Assembly: GCA_029564595.1 (NCBI GenBank)
Contig: JAKQPS010000044.1
Coordinates: 112,473 to 176,472 of the forward strand
Source of the DNA: a bacterium
Lineage (GTDB): Bacteria; UBP15; UBA6099
DNA length: 64,000 nt
Direction: 5' to 3'
Part shown: in pieces, positions 33,601 to 41,308 of the stretch
Layout: each line of letters begins with the position of its first letter
Position numbering within the stretch: the first letter of the stretch is position 1
Position numbers and translations under genes: made by a program
Notes under the pieces: generated by a model
Databases searched by the model: none
Told to the model about the DNA's origin: nothing
Seen by the model: the letters and a program-made list of their open reading frames with translations, nothing else

Positions 33601-33855
33601 AAGGGCGTCGTCATGGAAAAAGTATGGGAAACACATGTCCGCCGGACGCTTTGAGCGCTGAAACAGAACATCCTGAATTCCCGATTCAGCGACATACAAA
33701 GCTTGGCGCGCCAGCACATTCGCGTTGGCGCTTCTCGTCTCGTTCAAGAGCATGAGCGAAAACGACGCGCCGACAAGTCCCATGACGGCTATCGCCATAA
33801 GCGCGACGGCCACAGCCGCTCCGCGCTGTTTGTTGTCGTTCGTCTTCTCCGCCAC
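30607..33855 (-). CDS. Giant PilX-like prepilin/pilus-tip protein, copy 2
   Basis: 1082 residues. The N-terminus is a prepilin: basic leader to Gly12 (QRG), then AAVAVALMAIAVMGLVGASF and SLMLLNETRSANANV. There is no Glu at position 5, as in PilX-type minor pilins. LARQALYVAESGIQDVLFQR is the PilX N-terminal helix extension. The ~1000-residue remainder is far larger than ordinary PilX (150-300). It is Cys-rich (more than 30 Cys), with short beta-type modules such as GGTIYSDGHIIKDESSGYDM and GRTFMADWIRIE, and segments such as VLARGGLSVWGDII near the end. It starts at GTG with GGAGG upstream. Second of two tandem copies. Possible roles are tip adhesin or assembly initiator; none is shown. Confidence 0.75.
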   Translation of the reverse strand: MAEKTNDNKQRGAAVAVALMAIAVMGLVGASFSLMLLNETRSANANVLARQALYVAESGIQDVLFQRSKRPADMCFPYFFHDDALTTEERWAIIEDLTGAKSGSDCGSDCSMGHSDVWAHVCNPTVDSIPTVANATAELPCWPYNEQLYANYIHFGPDYDCNDGSNKTKCPRYDPLFYWPANADGSMGWKDWSEVVSAAKMPLSSQNESSGARYATGFFTLCNDDFAGIQPGDAGYDIACKEAREGTGVCNQYVIRLSIVSVGEVQSGPNIVRRAVKTDLAPPSLYSGVIDKYVDLTLTYATDINGPIHINGWWDGFKSRAFLGADPAGIPLAGLAALNALFDPPEMISVSFPESPEGDWQPGTIFNVSLTHDIAYVHLPVRIDIPKVNWAKWESRMDELYAEANFLYSDASNVLGLRYCKFGPAGSVTSTLGDCGDAGEQYPCDNSAHSLPDDCLEPSFPKFISTMDPGPAPYNVSYDGTAQQPEKRRIHNVNRNTYQLWHSGTEQVFDLFDHWYEHPDHWVKGEEEEYIPGASADGHRDKSLKNKVRFVLDPHFDIGCLACVVTGGISLDSFVSCCVGKSENRYAFAFMGRHEFRDFVFIDGVMGVGFRSPYHSCGTEDGALGIYCIVVPKICPLEWFFDMFGLPNPEELCVPSWKLGLPHWHLGSALVTGEVLVNGRTFMADWIRIEGGTIYSDGHIIKDESSGYDMIIRLDQLLCWILGLAFGGALTMDIFFIEINLCDVAFAVLNPIISGMMPWWPEMDLTNNELIDFATYLDINGTVNTYATAVNPGTLYARGDFRLLEPGWDAASMIFTTVLKQFLPFLEVVPAMDPIRIWNGGAIVAGGSAQPPVLHNLKDQEGKPFQYYETFKHGNIYLGPNRRADILTYNPNTDERSVGYVLARGGLSVWGDIISRYGIGGLIDGCTEITFTLNPEDRPPLDEACAAMGIFYSGGIGAGADPNAMFSRRGGSLNHSGYEYDYRNTCKPLEDPEFMDDPIADLSCWLGGGGDALAGRVSEFNIRGHVFAGAAGALPATHTRLDQDASVRHDAVIRQYFGQLGGIPLDWMEVPTPGNLPFLPSN

Positions 33856-34097
33856 GCCGCCTCCATGCCCGTTATCCCGGTCGGAAAACCCGGTCGAACT
33901 TGCCGCACAGCAACAACGCCGCGCCTCGCGTGGAAGCGCGATTCCTTTTTTCAGGCGCGCTAAAACATTCAGGCGGCGCGTCCAAGCGGCTTGTCTTCGC
34001 CGCTTTCGGAACGCTCGCGCCCGCTGTGCTCAGCGCGATATCCTGATTTGTATATTCCGGCCCGTTGTCCGCGTCAGTCGCGGGCGGGCTGCTTTAT

Positions 34098-37000
34098 TTA
34101 ATCCGTCGGCAGGAACGGCAGGTTGCCCGGCACTCCCACTTCCATCCAGTCTATGGGTATGCCGCCGAGTTGCCCGAAGTACTGCCTTACCACCGCGTCG
34201 TGTCTTACCGAGCCATCCTGATCGAGTCTCATGTGAGTGCCCGGCGAGGCTCCCACCGCGCCCGCGAACACGTGCCCGCGGATGTTGAATTCGTTGTTGC
34301 TGCCGCCGAGTATGTCGCCGATCCCGCCAAGCCAGCATCCGAGGTCTCCCAGCGGATCGTTGAGAAATTCGGGGTCTTCCAGCGGCTTGCAAGTGTTGCT
34401 GTAGTTGTACTCGAAGCCGCTGTGGCTCAAATCGCCGCCGCGCCGGCTGAACATGGCATACGGGTCCGACCCGGCGGAGATGCCGCCTGAGTAGAATATT
34501 CCGGCGGCCTGACAATCCTCGCTCAACGGCACTGAGTGCAACGAGCAACTGTCGATCAGTCCGACCATTCCATAATTGGATATAATATCGCCCCACACGC
34601 TCAACCCGCCGCGCGCCATCACATACCCGACGCTTCTTTCGTCTGTGTTCGGATTGTATGTCAAGATGTCCGCGCGCCTGTTGTTCGTCAAATAAATGTT
34701 GCCGTGTTGATAAGCTTCGTAATACTCAAACGGCGTTCCGACTTGGTCTTTGAGGTTGTGAACCACAGGCGCTCCCCGGGCGGTTCCTCCGGCGACTATC
34801 GCCCCTCCGTTCCATATCCTTATCGGGTCCATCGCCGGCACGATCTCGAGGAACGGCAGGAACTGTTTAAGCACAGTCGTGAAAATCATCGACGCGGCGT
34901 CCCATCCGGGTTCGAGCAGACAAAAATCTCCCCGCGTGTACAGCGTCCCGGGGTTCACTGCCGTCGCGTATGTGTTCACCGTGCCGTTGATGTCCAGATA
35001 TGTGGCGAAATCAATCAGTTCGTTGTTCGTCAGGTTCATCTCCGGCCACCACGGCACCAGCCCGCCTATTATCGGATTGAGTACCGCGAATATTACGTCG
35101 CAGATGTTGACCTCCAGCACGCCGGGGATGATATCTATCGTCAGCGCGCCGCCAAACGCCAATCCAAGTATCCAGCACACCAACTGATCCAGCCTGATTA
35201 TCATGTCGTATCCGCTGGACTCGTCTTTGATAATGTGTCCGTCGGAGTATATAGTTCCGCCTTCGATGCGTATCCAGTCGGCCATGAACGTGCGGCCGTT
35301 CACAAGGACTTCCCCCGTCACCATCGCCGACCCAAGATGCCAGTGCGGCAGCCCTATCTTCCAAGAGGGTATGCATGGTCCCGGCCCCGCGCCGAACGGA
35401 TCCAGCAGCCATTCCAGAGGGCATATCTCGGGAACCACTATGCAATATATCCCGAGCGCTCCGTCCTCCGTGCCGCAACTGTGATACGGAGACCTGAACC
35501 CGACTCCCATCACGCCGTCTATGAATACGAAGTCTCTGAACTCGTGCCTGCCCATGAAAGCGAACGCGTATCTGTTCTCGCTCTTGCCCACGCAGCATGC
35601 CACAAAGTTGTCCAGATTGATTCCGCCCATGATGACGCAAGCCAGACACCCTATGTCGAAGTGCGGGTCGAGCACGAATCTGACTTTGTTTTGAAGCGAT
35701 TTGTCCCTGTGGCCGTCCGCCGAAGCTCCGGGTATATGCGCCGGTTCCTCGCCCTTCACCCAGTGGTCGGGATGTTCGTCCCACTGGTCGAACAAGTCGA
35801 AAACCTGTTCCGTGCCGCTGTGCCACAATTGATATGTGTTCCGGTTCACGTTATGTATGCGCCGTCTGTTCGGCTGTTGCGCCGTGCCGTCAAACGCCAC
35901 GTTGTATGGAGACGGGCCGGGATTCATCGTGGATATGAACTTCGGGAAACTAGGCTCAAGGCAGTCGTCCGGCAGCGCATTCCCCGAGTTGTCGCAAACA
36001 TACTGCTCGCCGGCGTCTCCGCAGTCGCCCAGCGTGGAAGTCACGCTCCCGGCCGGACCGAATTTGCAGTATCTAAGCCCCATGACTTTTGAAGCGTCGC
36101 TGTACAGGTTATTCGCTTCCAAGTACAACGCGTTCATCCTGTCTTCCCATTTCGCCCAGTTAACCTGAGGTATCTCTATTCTGACAGGCAGGTGAACATA
36201 AACTATGTCGTGGGAAAGGGATATGCCTAGGATATCGCTGGGCTGCCAATCGCCGCCCGGAGGCTCCGGATAGCTGAGGCTGACCATTTCCGGCGGGTCG
36301 AGAATTGTGAAGAAAGCAGCCGGGGCCAGATCGAACGCGGCCAAGAACGAGCGGCTTTCGAAACCGTCCCACCAACCGTTGACGTGTATAGGCCCGTTGA
36401 TATCCGTCTGCCACATAAGCGTCATGTCTACGTATTTATCTACGACGCCGGAATACAGGGAAGGCGGAGCCAGGTCTGATTTCACCGCGCGCCTGACGAT
36501 ATTGGGGCCTGCCTGCACCTCGCCGACGGAAACTATGGACAGCCTTATCACGTACTGCGCGCACGGCACGGTTCCGGCAGAGTCCTGCGCTTCCTCGCAA
36601 GCCAGATCGAATCCGGTTTCCCCGGGTTGAATCCCCTCAAAATCGTCGTTGCACAGCGTGAAGAACCCGGTCGTATATCTAGCGCCTGAGCTTTGAGTCT
36701 GGTTGGCGAGCGGCATCGTCGTCGCGCTCACAACCTCGCTCCAGTCCTTCCAACCCATGCTTCCGTCGCCGTTGGCCGGCCAGTAGAACAAAGGATCGTA
36801 GTCCGGACAATCCGTATTGTCCGAGCCGTCGTTGCATTTATAATCCGGCCCGAAATGTATGTAGTTCGCGTATAACTGTTCGTTGTACGGCCAGCACGGC
36901 AGCTCCGCAGTCGCCGGGGCCGCTGACGGTATGCTGTTTATCACGGGGTTGCATGCGTGTTCCCATACGGTTCTTCCTGCTATTTCGCATTTTTCGCCGC

Positions 37001-37328
37001 AACCCGATCCGCTTTTTGCTCCTGTGAGGTCATCGATAATTTGCAATCTTTCTTCGGCGGTGAGCGCGTCATCGTGGAAGAAATACGGGAAACACATGTC
37101 CGCCGGGCGTTTCGAGCGTTGGAACAACACGTCCTGAATCCCCGACTCAGCGACATAAAGGGCCTGTTGCGCAAGAACGTTCGAGTTGGCGCTTCGCGTC
37201 TCGTTCATCAGCATCAATGAGAACGACGCCCCTACGAATCCCATAACGGCTATCGCCATAAGCGTGACCACCATCGCCACGCCGCGTTCCCGGCCCTTGC
37301 CGATTATTCCTCTAATTCGGGTTTTCAT
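34098..37328 (-). CDS. Giant PilX-like prepilin/pilus-tip protein, copy 1
   Basis: 1076 residues. Prepilin leader to Gly16 (GRERG), then VAMVVTLMAIAVMGFVGASF and SLMLMNETRSANSNVLAQQA. Same layout as the downstream copy: PilX-like helix, then about 1000 Cys-rich residues with CFPYFFHDDALTAEERL, DWSEVVSATTMPLANQ, KVRFVLDPHFDIGCLACVIM, HEFRDFVFIDGVMGVGFRSP, WIRIEGGTIYSDGHIIKDES and a C-terminal RLDQDGSVRHDAVVRQYFGQ. No known catalytic motif is seen. The upstream pilW-like gene ends 44 bases before, so the two giants probably follow the small pilins in one transcript. ATG with GGGGGGCGG upstream. The protein would be processed by PilD (38899-39678). Confidence 0.75.
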   Translation of the reverse strand: MKTRIRGIIGKGRERGVAMVVTLMAIAVMGFVGASFSLMLMNETRSANSNVLAQQALYVAESGIQDVLFQRSKRPADMCFPYFFHDDALTAEERLQIIDDLTGAKSGSGCGEKCEIAGRTVWEHACNPVINSIPSAAPATAELPCWPYNEQLYANYIHFGPDYKCNDGSDNTDCPDYDPLFYWPANGDGSMGWKDWSEVVSATTMPLANQTQSSGARYTTGFFTLCNDDFEGIQPGETGFDLACEEAQDSAGTVPCAQYVIRLSIVSVGEVQAGPNIVRRAVKSDLAPPSLYSGVVDKYVDMTLMWQTDINGPIHVNGWWDGFESRSFLAAFDLAPAAFFTILDPPEMVSLSYPEPPGGDWQPSDILGISLSHDIVYVHLPVRIEIPQVNWAKWEDRMNALYLEANNLYSDASKVMGLRYCKFGPAGSVTSTLGDCGDAGEQYVCDNSGNALPDDCLEPSFPKFISTMNPGPSPYNVAFDGTAQQPNRRRIHNVNRNTYQLWHSGTEQVFDLFDQWDEHPDHWVKGEEPAHIPGASADGHRDKSLQNKVRFVLDPHFDIGCLACVIMGGINLDNFVACCVGKSENRYAFAFMGRHEFRDFVFIDGVMGVGFRSPYHSCGTEDGALGIYCIVVPEICPLEWLLDPFGAGPGPCIPSWKIGLPHWHLGSAMVTGEVLVNGRTFMADWIRIEGGTIYSDGHIIKDESSGYDMIIRLDQLVCWILGLAFGGALTIDIIPGVLEVNICDVIFAVLNPIIGGLVPWWPEMNLTNNELIDFATYLDINGTVNTYATAVNPGTLYTRGDFCLLEPGWDAASMIFTTVLKQFLPFLEIVPAMDPIRIWNGGAIVAGGTARGAPVVHNLKDQVGTPFEYYEAYQHGNIYLTNNRRADILTYNPNTDERSVGYVMARGGLSVWGDIISNYGMVGLIDSCSLHSVPLSEDCQAAGIFYSGGISAGSDPYAMFSRRGGDLSHSGFEYNYSNTCKPLEDPEFLNDPLGDLGCWLGGIGDILGGSNNEFNIRGHVFAGAVGASPGTHMRLDQDGSVRHDAVVRQYFGQLGGIPIDWMEVGVPGNLPFLPTD

Positions 37329-37372
37329 GACCGCCCCCCGCTAAATGTTTAAGTTCTTCGCCGTCTTTTCTG

Positions 37373-38242
37373 CTAATTGGCTCTCAACGGCGGACACCAC
37401 GGAACTCCTGCGTCCCCTCTCGCGTCAGGATCGCAACAGTCTACTATCGTGTCCCTGTCCGAGTCCTTCTTCAAGGCCGATGTGTAAATGTTCCTCGGCG
37501 AAACCGCCGTCTGGTACGAATACTCCACATCATACGTCGAGGTTGTGTCCGACGCCTGCGCCGGCAGCCTCCTCGCGTACGTCACCGCTATCTTAACCAG
37601 CCAAACGCACTGTGAATCCCCTAACAGCCCGTTGGAAGTGTCGATATTCTGGTAGTTCGTGCAGTCGTAATCTCCGGAATCCGTCGCGCCGGCTCTCGGC
37701 CTGCAGTATGATATTTTCAAATCCCTTACGTCCGTGTTGGCGTCCGTCACCCTGTACATGTTCGCTTCAGTAAGGCAGGTGTGCTTGCCGCCTGCGGCGT
37801 CGTATAATCCCGAGTGCGCGCCCTTTCCGATATACCCGGTGATATAGTCCTCGCTGTTGGGGTTCGCCCCTTGAGGCGCGGTAAACTTATAGCAAACGGA
37901 GTCGAATTCCATGTCGTCGCTTCCGCCGGAAATGAACGCGTCTAGGTTCTCTCCGAATTTGGTGATGGAAATCTGATTGATTCCGGAGCCGTTGTGGATA
38001 TGCTCGGTGTGGTGCGCTCCCGCTTTGATTATATCGCTCGCCATGTCGTCGATTACACGCTCGACGTTGTTCTGCGACGACGCCTGACCCTGCCCCATCA
38101 CCATCACCGACACCGTTCTCATGGTTAACTCAACCGTGACCGCGGTGACGATCACAAGAATAACCATGACGACAAGCAGTTCGGCCAGCGTCATGCCTCT
38201 CTGATTGTTTGCCGACGCGCGTCGGCTGTTGTTTGTTTTCAT
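37373..38242 (-). CDS. PilW-like minor prepilin
   Basis: 289 residues. Class III signal ending at Gly16 (NNQRG), then MTLAELLVVMVILVIVTAVT with Glu at position 5. The hydrophobic helix continues into VELTMRTVSVMVMGQGQASS, then NNVERVIDDMASDIIKAGAH. This N-terminal amphipathic part and the length (~290) match PilW-type minor pilins. The C-terminal half has Cys pairs and ends DSDRDTIVDCCDPDARG, a Ca-binding-like D-x-D-x-D-x-I-x-D motif near residues 265-275. Together with PilV-like and PilX-like proteins it would prime the pilus tip. AAAAGGAG before the ATG; the next gene starts 44 bases on. Confidence 0.82.
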   Translation of the reverse strand: MKTNNSRRASANNQRGMTLAELLVVMVILVIVTAVTVELTMRTVSVMVMGQGQASSQNNVERVIDDMASDIIKAGAHHTEHIHNGSGINQISITKFGENLDAFISGGSDDMEFDSVCYKFTAPQGANPNSEDYITGYIGKGAHSGLYDAAGGKHTCLTEANMYRVTDANTDVRDLKISYCRPRAGATDSGDYDCTNYQNIDTSNGLLGDSQCVWLVKIAVTYARRLPAQASDTTSTYDVEYSYQTAVSPRNIYTSALKKDSDRDTIVDCCDPDARGDAGVPWCPPLRAN

Positions 38243-38267
38243 GACCAGCTCCTTTTCAGGCGCCCGT

Positions 38268-38882
38268 TCACCATGAGCAATTTTTCAGCGTTCCGGGAAT
38301 GTTTCCCTCGCCGCAGGCTTCCAGATCCGTGCAAAGCCTGTTCTGCCCGTGAAACTTCTTCGTGAAGTAATCTTCCGTCCGCGAATCCCCCATCGCCACC
38401 CCGTTGTATGTAACTTTCACCCTGTAGAAATAATAGCAGGAAGTCCAACAGATTAGCGTGACGGGGTCGCACTGAGTGGCTGAATAACAGCCCGGACATA
38501 TGGAGTAACTCATCCGCACTCTCTTGCCGTACGTATCGGCGGTGTCGGACAGGTCCCTGCATGTCTGATTTCCGGCGTTGACGAAATTGTTGAGTTGCTC
38601 AATGCCCGCTCCAGTGGCAAAATTGCCTTCGAGGGCCACGCCGGGCGACCACGCGTATACGTCGTCCGGCGGCACGGTCTCCAGATACTCCATGACCATC
38701 CTCGCGCAATTGGCCGCAGTCCTCTGCACCCTTATGTTCTGCAACTGCAGCAGCCCGGAGGAAACCAACGACGCTATCCCCACAAGAGCCGTGCCGAGGA
38801 TCGCCACCGCCATCAGCAGTTCGACAAGCGTCACGCCTTTCATGCCTTCATGTTTTCTTTTCATATTCTTATATTCAGGCAT
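38268..38882 (-). CDS. PilV-like minor prepilin
   Basis: 204 residues from the ATG at 38882 (GGAGG 7 bases upstream); the upstream ATG at 38924 lies inside pilD and is rejected. Leader to Gly16 (GMKG), then VTLVELLMAVAILGTALVGI with Glu5. The following ASLVSSGLLQLQNIRVQRTA and ANCARMVMEYLETVPPDD are typical of PilV. The C-terminus has multiple cysteines (SICPGCYSATQCDPVTLICW). It would be processed by the adjacent PilD. It is the first of the minor-pilin trio PilV-W-X. The gap to pilD is 16 bases and to the pilW-like gene 25 bases. Confidence 0.82.
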   Translation of the reverse strand: MPEYKNMKRKHEGMKGVTLVELLMAVAILGTALVGIASLVSSGLLQLQNIRVQRTAANCARMVMEYLETVPPDDVYAWSPGVALEGNFATGAGIEQLNNFVNAGNQTCRDLSDTADTYGKRVRMSYSICPGCYSATQCDPVTLICWTSCYYFYRVKVTYNGVAMGDSRTEDYFTKKFHGQNRLCTDLEACGEGNIPGTLKNCSW

Positions 38883-38898
38883 ATACGACCTCCGTCCC

Positions 38899-39678
38899 CT
38901 ATAGGGACCATATCCGGGCCACACACATCGCGTACAAGTCCAGAACCGTCTGCCCTTTTATCAGCGCGATCGCCCCGCCCGCCGCCATCATCGGCCCGAA
39001 CGGTATAGGGTCTTTCGCTCCGCGTTTTTTCATCGTCATCAGCCACACCGCCATCGCTCCGCCTATCAGGAATCCCAGAAACAGCCCCGTCGCCGCCATC
39101 CTTATTCCTAGAAACGCTCCGATCATGGCCGCCAGTTTCACATCCCCGAACCCCATCGCCTCTTCCTTAGCAAGCAGAGTTCCGATGAACCGGATTGCCC
39201 AGAAGACCGCGAACCCGCCTGCCGCCGCGATCGCCCTGTCCGGAAACGCCCCCATGACCGCCCCCAGCGCCAGCCCCGCCGCCGTCAGCGGCAGCGAGAT
39301 AACGTCCGGGATTATCCCATGGTCGAGGTCGATGAAGAAAATCGCCGTCAACCCCGACAACAGCAGTATTGAATTTACAAAGTCCAACGGGCCTGCCGCG
39401 TTCACGGCCGCCCAGTAAAACCCCGCCCCGGTCGCCGCTTCCACCACCGGATACCTCGGAGATATCTTCACCCCGCATCCGGCGCACTTGCCTCTCAATC
39501 CTATATATCCGAGAACCGGCACAAGCTCCAGAACCCCTAGCTTCTTGCCGCATTCAGGGCAGTGGGACCCCGGCCAGACGAGCGATTCGCCTATCGGCAG
39601 CCGCCTGATGACCACATTCAGAAAGCTCCCGATGGTCAGCCCCAGCGCCCCGAAGAATACAGCCGGTATCATATCCAC
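38899..39678 (-). CDS. pilD: Prepilin peptidase/N-methyltransferase PilD
   Basis: 259 residues. N-terminal methyltransferase-type domain with IGSFLNVVIRRLPIGESLVW (the conserved F-L-N-V-x-x-R-x-P), then the zinc set HCPECG and GKCAGCG, and ISPRYPVVE. Peptidase domain: FFIDLDHGIIPDVISLPLTA (catalytic Asp), and GFGDVKLAAMIGAFLGIR with the GxGD motif carrying the second catalytic Asp. Eight predicted membrane helices. It cleaves prepilin leaders after Gly and methylates the new N-terminus. It sits among its substrates (two pilins upstream; PilV/W/X downstream). Start is a GTG with an in-frame ATG two codons later. Confidence 0.94.
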   Translation of the reverse strand: MDMIPAVFFGALGLTIGSFLNVVIRRLPIGESLVWPGSHCPECGKKLGVLELVPVLGYIGLRGKCAGCGVKISPRYPVVEAATGAGFYWAAVNAAGPLDFVNSILLLSGLTAIFFIDLDHGIIPDVISLPLTAAGLALGAVMGAFPDRAIAAAGGFAVFWAIRFIGTLLAKEEAMGFGDVKLAAMIGAFLGIRMAATGLFLGFLIGGAMAVWLMTMKKRGAKDPIPFGPMMAAGGAIALIKGQTVLDLYAMCVARIWSL

Positions 39679-39716
39679 TATCTATTCCGTCCCGCTTCTC
39701 TCTCCGGCCGTCTTCT

Positions 39717-40151
39717 TCAGTAGAACGGTTCCTCGGTAAGATTCCCCGTCTCAAGGATCAGGGTCGTTCCTCCTTGCGCGCCCGCCGTCCAGTAGACGCG
39801 CGCTTCAAGACGGTACCACATTCCGTCTGATTCGTAATCTACAGCGTCGTCGCATGACTGATTCGGCATAAACTCCACCGAATCCTTCAGCGCTTCTTTC
39901 AAATCGAGAAAAGAGGCCACCCCGCCGTCGTCCGGGTATTGGTTGAAGGAAGAAACATAGTCCTCCATGCCTTTTTTCACTGCTTCGAGCGTCATTTTGC
40001 AGGCGGCTACCCTTGCCTTGTCTCTTGCCATCATGTAACTCATAATTGACGCCGCGCTCAGAATGCCGATTATCGCAAGCACAATAAGAAGCTCTATGAG
40101 CGTGAACCCGGTTTGCCGGTTTTCGCCCAATATAAAAGTTTTCTTTTTCAT
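39717..40151 (-). CDS. Type IV pilin/GspG-like prepilin
   Basis: 144 residues from the ATG at 40151. Leader to Gly15 (NRQTG), then FTLIELLIVLAIIGILSAAS with Glu5 and IMSYMMARDKARVAACKMTL. The remainder is short and contains CDDAVDYESDGMWYRLEARV, a D-region-like segment with one disulfide candidate. The size is closer to GspG or a minor pilin than to the ~170-residue PilA upstream, but the first 30 residues are fully assembly-competent. The ribosome site is weak (AAAAGAAAAC), fitting a low-abundance component. Position between pilA and pilD. Confidence 0.82.
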   Translation of the reverse strand: MKKKTFILGENRQTGFTLIELLIVLAIIGILSAASIMSYMMARDKARVAACKMTLEAVKKGMEDYVSSFNQYPDDGGVASFLDLKEALKDSVEFMPNQSCDDAVDYESDGMWYRLEARVYWTAGAQGGTTLILETGNLTEEPFY

Positions 40152-40299
40152 CGTATTGTTTTCTTTTTTCGCCGAGGTATTTGAGGATGACTGATATAAC
40201 CCGCAAACGCATAAGTCCGCCGCTTCCGCGCGCGGATTGGAACAGAATCTGTGACTCACGCAATTCATGTCTCACATGGCCACCTCGCCAACAAGTTCG

Positions 40300-40338
40300 A
40301 AAATCGGGGGGAGAGAGTTATCTCAACTCTCCCCCCGA
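40300..40338 (-). terminator. Strong terminator/attenuator downstream of pilA
   Basis: Minus strand TCGGGGGGAGAGTT (40325-40338) pairs with AACTCTCTCCCCCCGA (40304-40319) with a two-base bulge, loop GAGAT, and is followed by TTTT. It is 61 bases after the pilA stop and before the second pilin gene. It should lower read-through from the strong pilA promoter into the minor pilin and assembly genes. Confidence 0.75.
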
Positions 40339-40398
40339 ATGATTTCGTCCAGTCGGTTCGGCTTCCTAAAGCCAGAAATGTGCGCCGCCTCAACACTA

Positions 40399-40908
40399 TC
40401 ACGGCGCGCTATGCGCGCAAGTGCCGTCTGCCGTCTCGCAGTCCTGATAGTCCGAAGGCGTGTACCCGGCCGCGTCCATGCAAATGTGACACAGCGTCCT
40501 GTCCTTCGCGTGGGCGATAAGCTGGTACTCGTAGTCGCTGATCGGATCAATGATGGTTTCATAATCCGTGTCGTCAGCGCAGTTGTTCACGAGACGCACT
40601 TCCAATGCTTCGCCGCAAGTCGCATCGGCTCCTGTCGGATCGGTGCATCCGGGAATCATATAAATGGCCAGCTCATTGATGTCGCTTGCATATATCCCTT
40701 TGTCGGAGATATACATTTCCTGAGCCACTTTTAATCCGGACAGCGCCGACACGCATTTCGTGTACATCGCCTTGTCTCTGGCTTTTAGAAAGTTAGGGAT
40801 CGCAATAGAGGCCAATATACCGATAATGGCCACCACGATCATAAGTTCAATTAGGGTGAACCCCTTCTGCGCCCCTTCTTTCTTGTCCATGTGCTTTGTG
40901 AGTTTCAA
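40399..40908 (-). CDS. pilA: Major type IV pilin PilA
   Basis: 169 residues. Start is TTG at 40908, supported by a near-perfect AAGGAGGTGAGAA upstream; the next ATG (40890) would leave a shorter leader. Leader to Gly16 (GAQKG), then FTLIELMIVVAIIGILASIA, Glu5 and PNFLKARDKAMYTKCVSALS. The globular domain is unusually Cys-rich for a pilin: about eight Cys (GCTDPTGADATC, NCADD, LCHICMD, DCETADGTC). It has its own promoter (41099-41128) and a downstream terminator (40300-40338), which is the architecture expected of the most abundant pilus subunit. The other pilins and assembly genes follow. Confidence 0.88.
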   Translation of the reverse strand: MKLTKHMDKKEGAQKGFTLIELMIVVAIIGILASIAIPNFLKARDKAMYTKCVSALSGLKVAQEMYISDKGIYASDINELAIYMIPGCTDPTGADATCGEALEVRLVNNCADDTDYETIIDPISDYEYQLIAHAKDRTLCHICMDAAGYTPSDYQDCETADGTCAHSAP

Positions 40909-41308
40909 TTCTCACCTCCTTCCTTCACAGATTGTGATCGAATTTGCTTGGATTGTTTTTGTCGGTGTGAGTCTTAAAAATAATATAAAATTATGATGGG
41001 TTATTAAGACAGGTTTCCACCGATCCTCATTCCTCCAAGCAGTTTTTCTGCCGGACGAATTTTAACTAAAATTCCGCCCGTAAATGTATTGTACATCCAT
41101 TATATACCCATTTTTCTACGCCGCGCAACAATAGTTGAAAAATAAATTATTTAGTTTTTTTGACGCCGATTGCGTCTTTTTAAATCTATCCTCCTATGCG
41201 CCGACCCTGCTTTCGAATCTATTCGGCCTAGCGGCAAGGCTTTTGAGAGTCAGGCCTACACTTATTGTGAACGGCTGTTTCTCCTGCCGCGCTCGATCCT
41301 CCGCCTCG
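40909..41308 (-). promoter_or_regulatory. pilA upstream regulatory region (400 bases, no gene)
   Basis: Between pilC and pilA. Contains the candidate sigma70 promoter at 41099-41128, an AT-rich palindrome GAATTTT-AACT-AAAATTC (41057-41074), located about 18-35 bases downstream of the expected start, and hence a possible repressor site in the leader. A GACGC-CGATT-GCGTC hairpin followed by TTTTT on the plus strand (41161-41180) is also present. I see no sigma54 (GG-N10-GC) promoter, and the leader before the TTG start is about 180 bases, long enough for post-transcriptional control. Confidence 0.5.
41099..41128 (-). promoter_or_regulatory. Candidate sigma70 promoter of pilA
   Basis: Minus strand TTGCGC (41123-41128), an 18-base spacer, perfect TATAAT (41099-41104). 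The transcription start would be ~185 bases before the TTG at 40908. Confidence 0.5.

Larger units (their letters stand above)
30607..37328 (-). repeat. Tandem duplication of the giant PilX-like gene
   Basis: Genes 30607-33855 and 34098-37328 are same-strand, near equal in length (3249 and 3231 bases) and alignable along their whole length with few gaps. Long runs are nearly identical at DNA level (for example around 31730-31900 against 35200-35370). The offset is about 3.47 kb. Protein differences concentrate around the middle (for example near the ALNALFDPPEM region and the WWPEMDLTNN region) and the extreme ends. Confidence 0.92.

Noticed and set aside
33856-34097. Possible separate small gene between the two giant PilX-like genes
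   Set aside because: No start with ribosome site; this is a GC-rich spacer that only holds the ribosome site of the next copy.
40909-41308. Sigma54 promoter for pilA
   Set aside because: No TGGCAC-N5-TTGC pattern on the minus strand; a sigma70-like TATAAT promoter is present instead.
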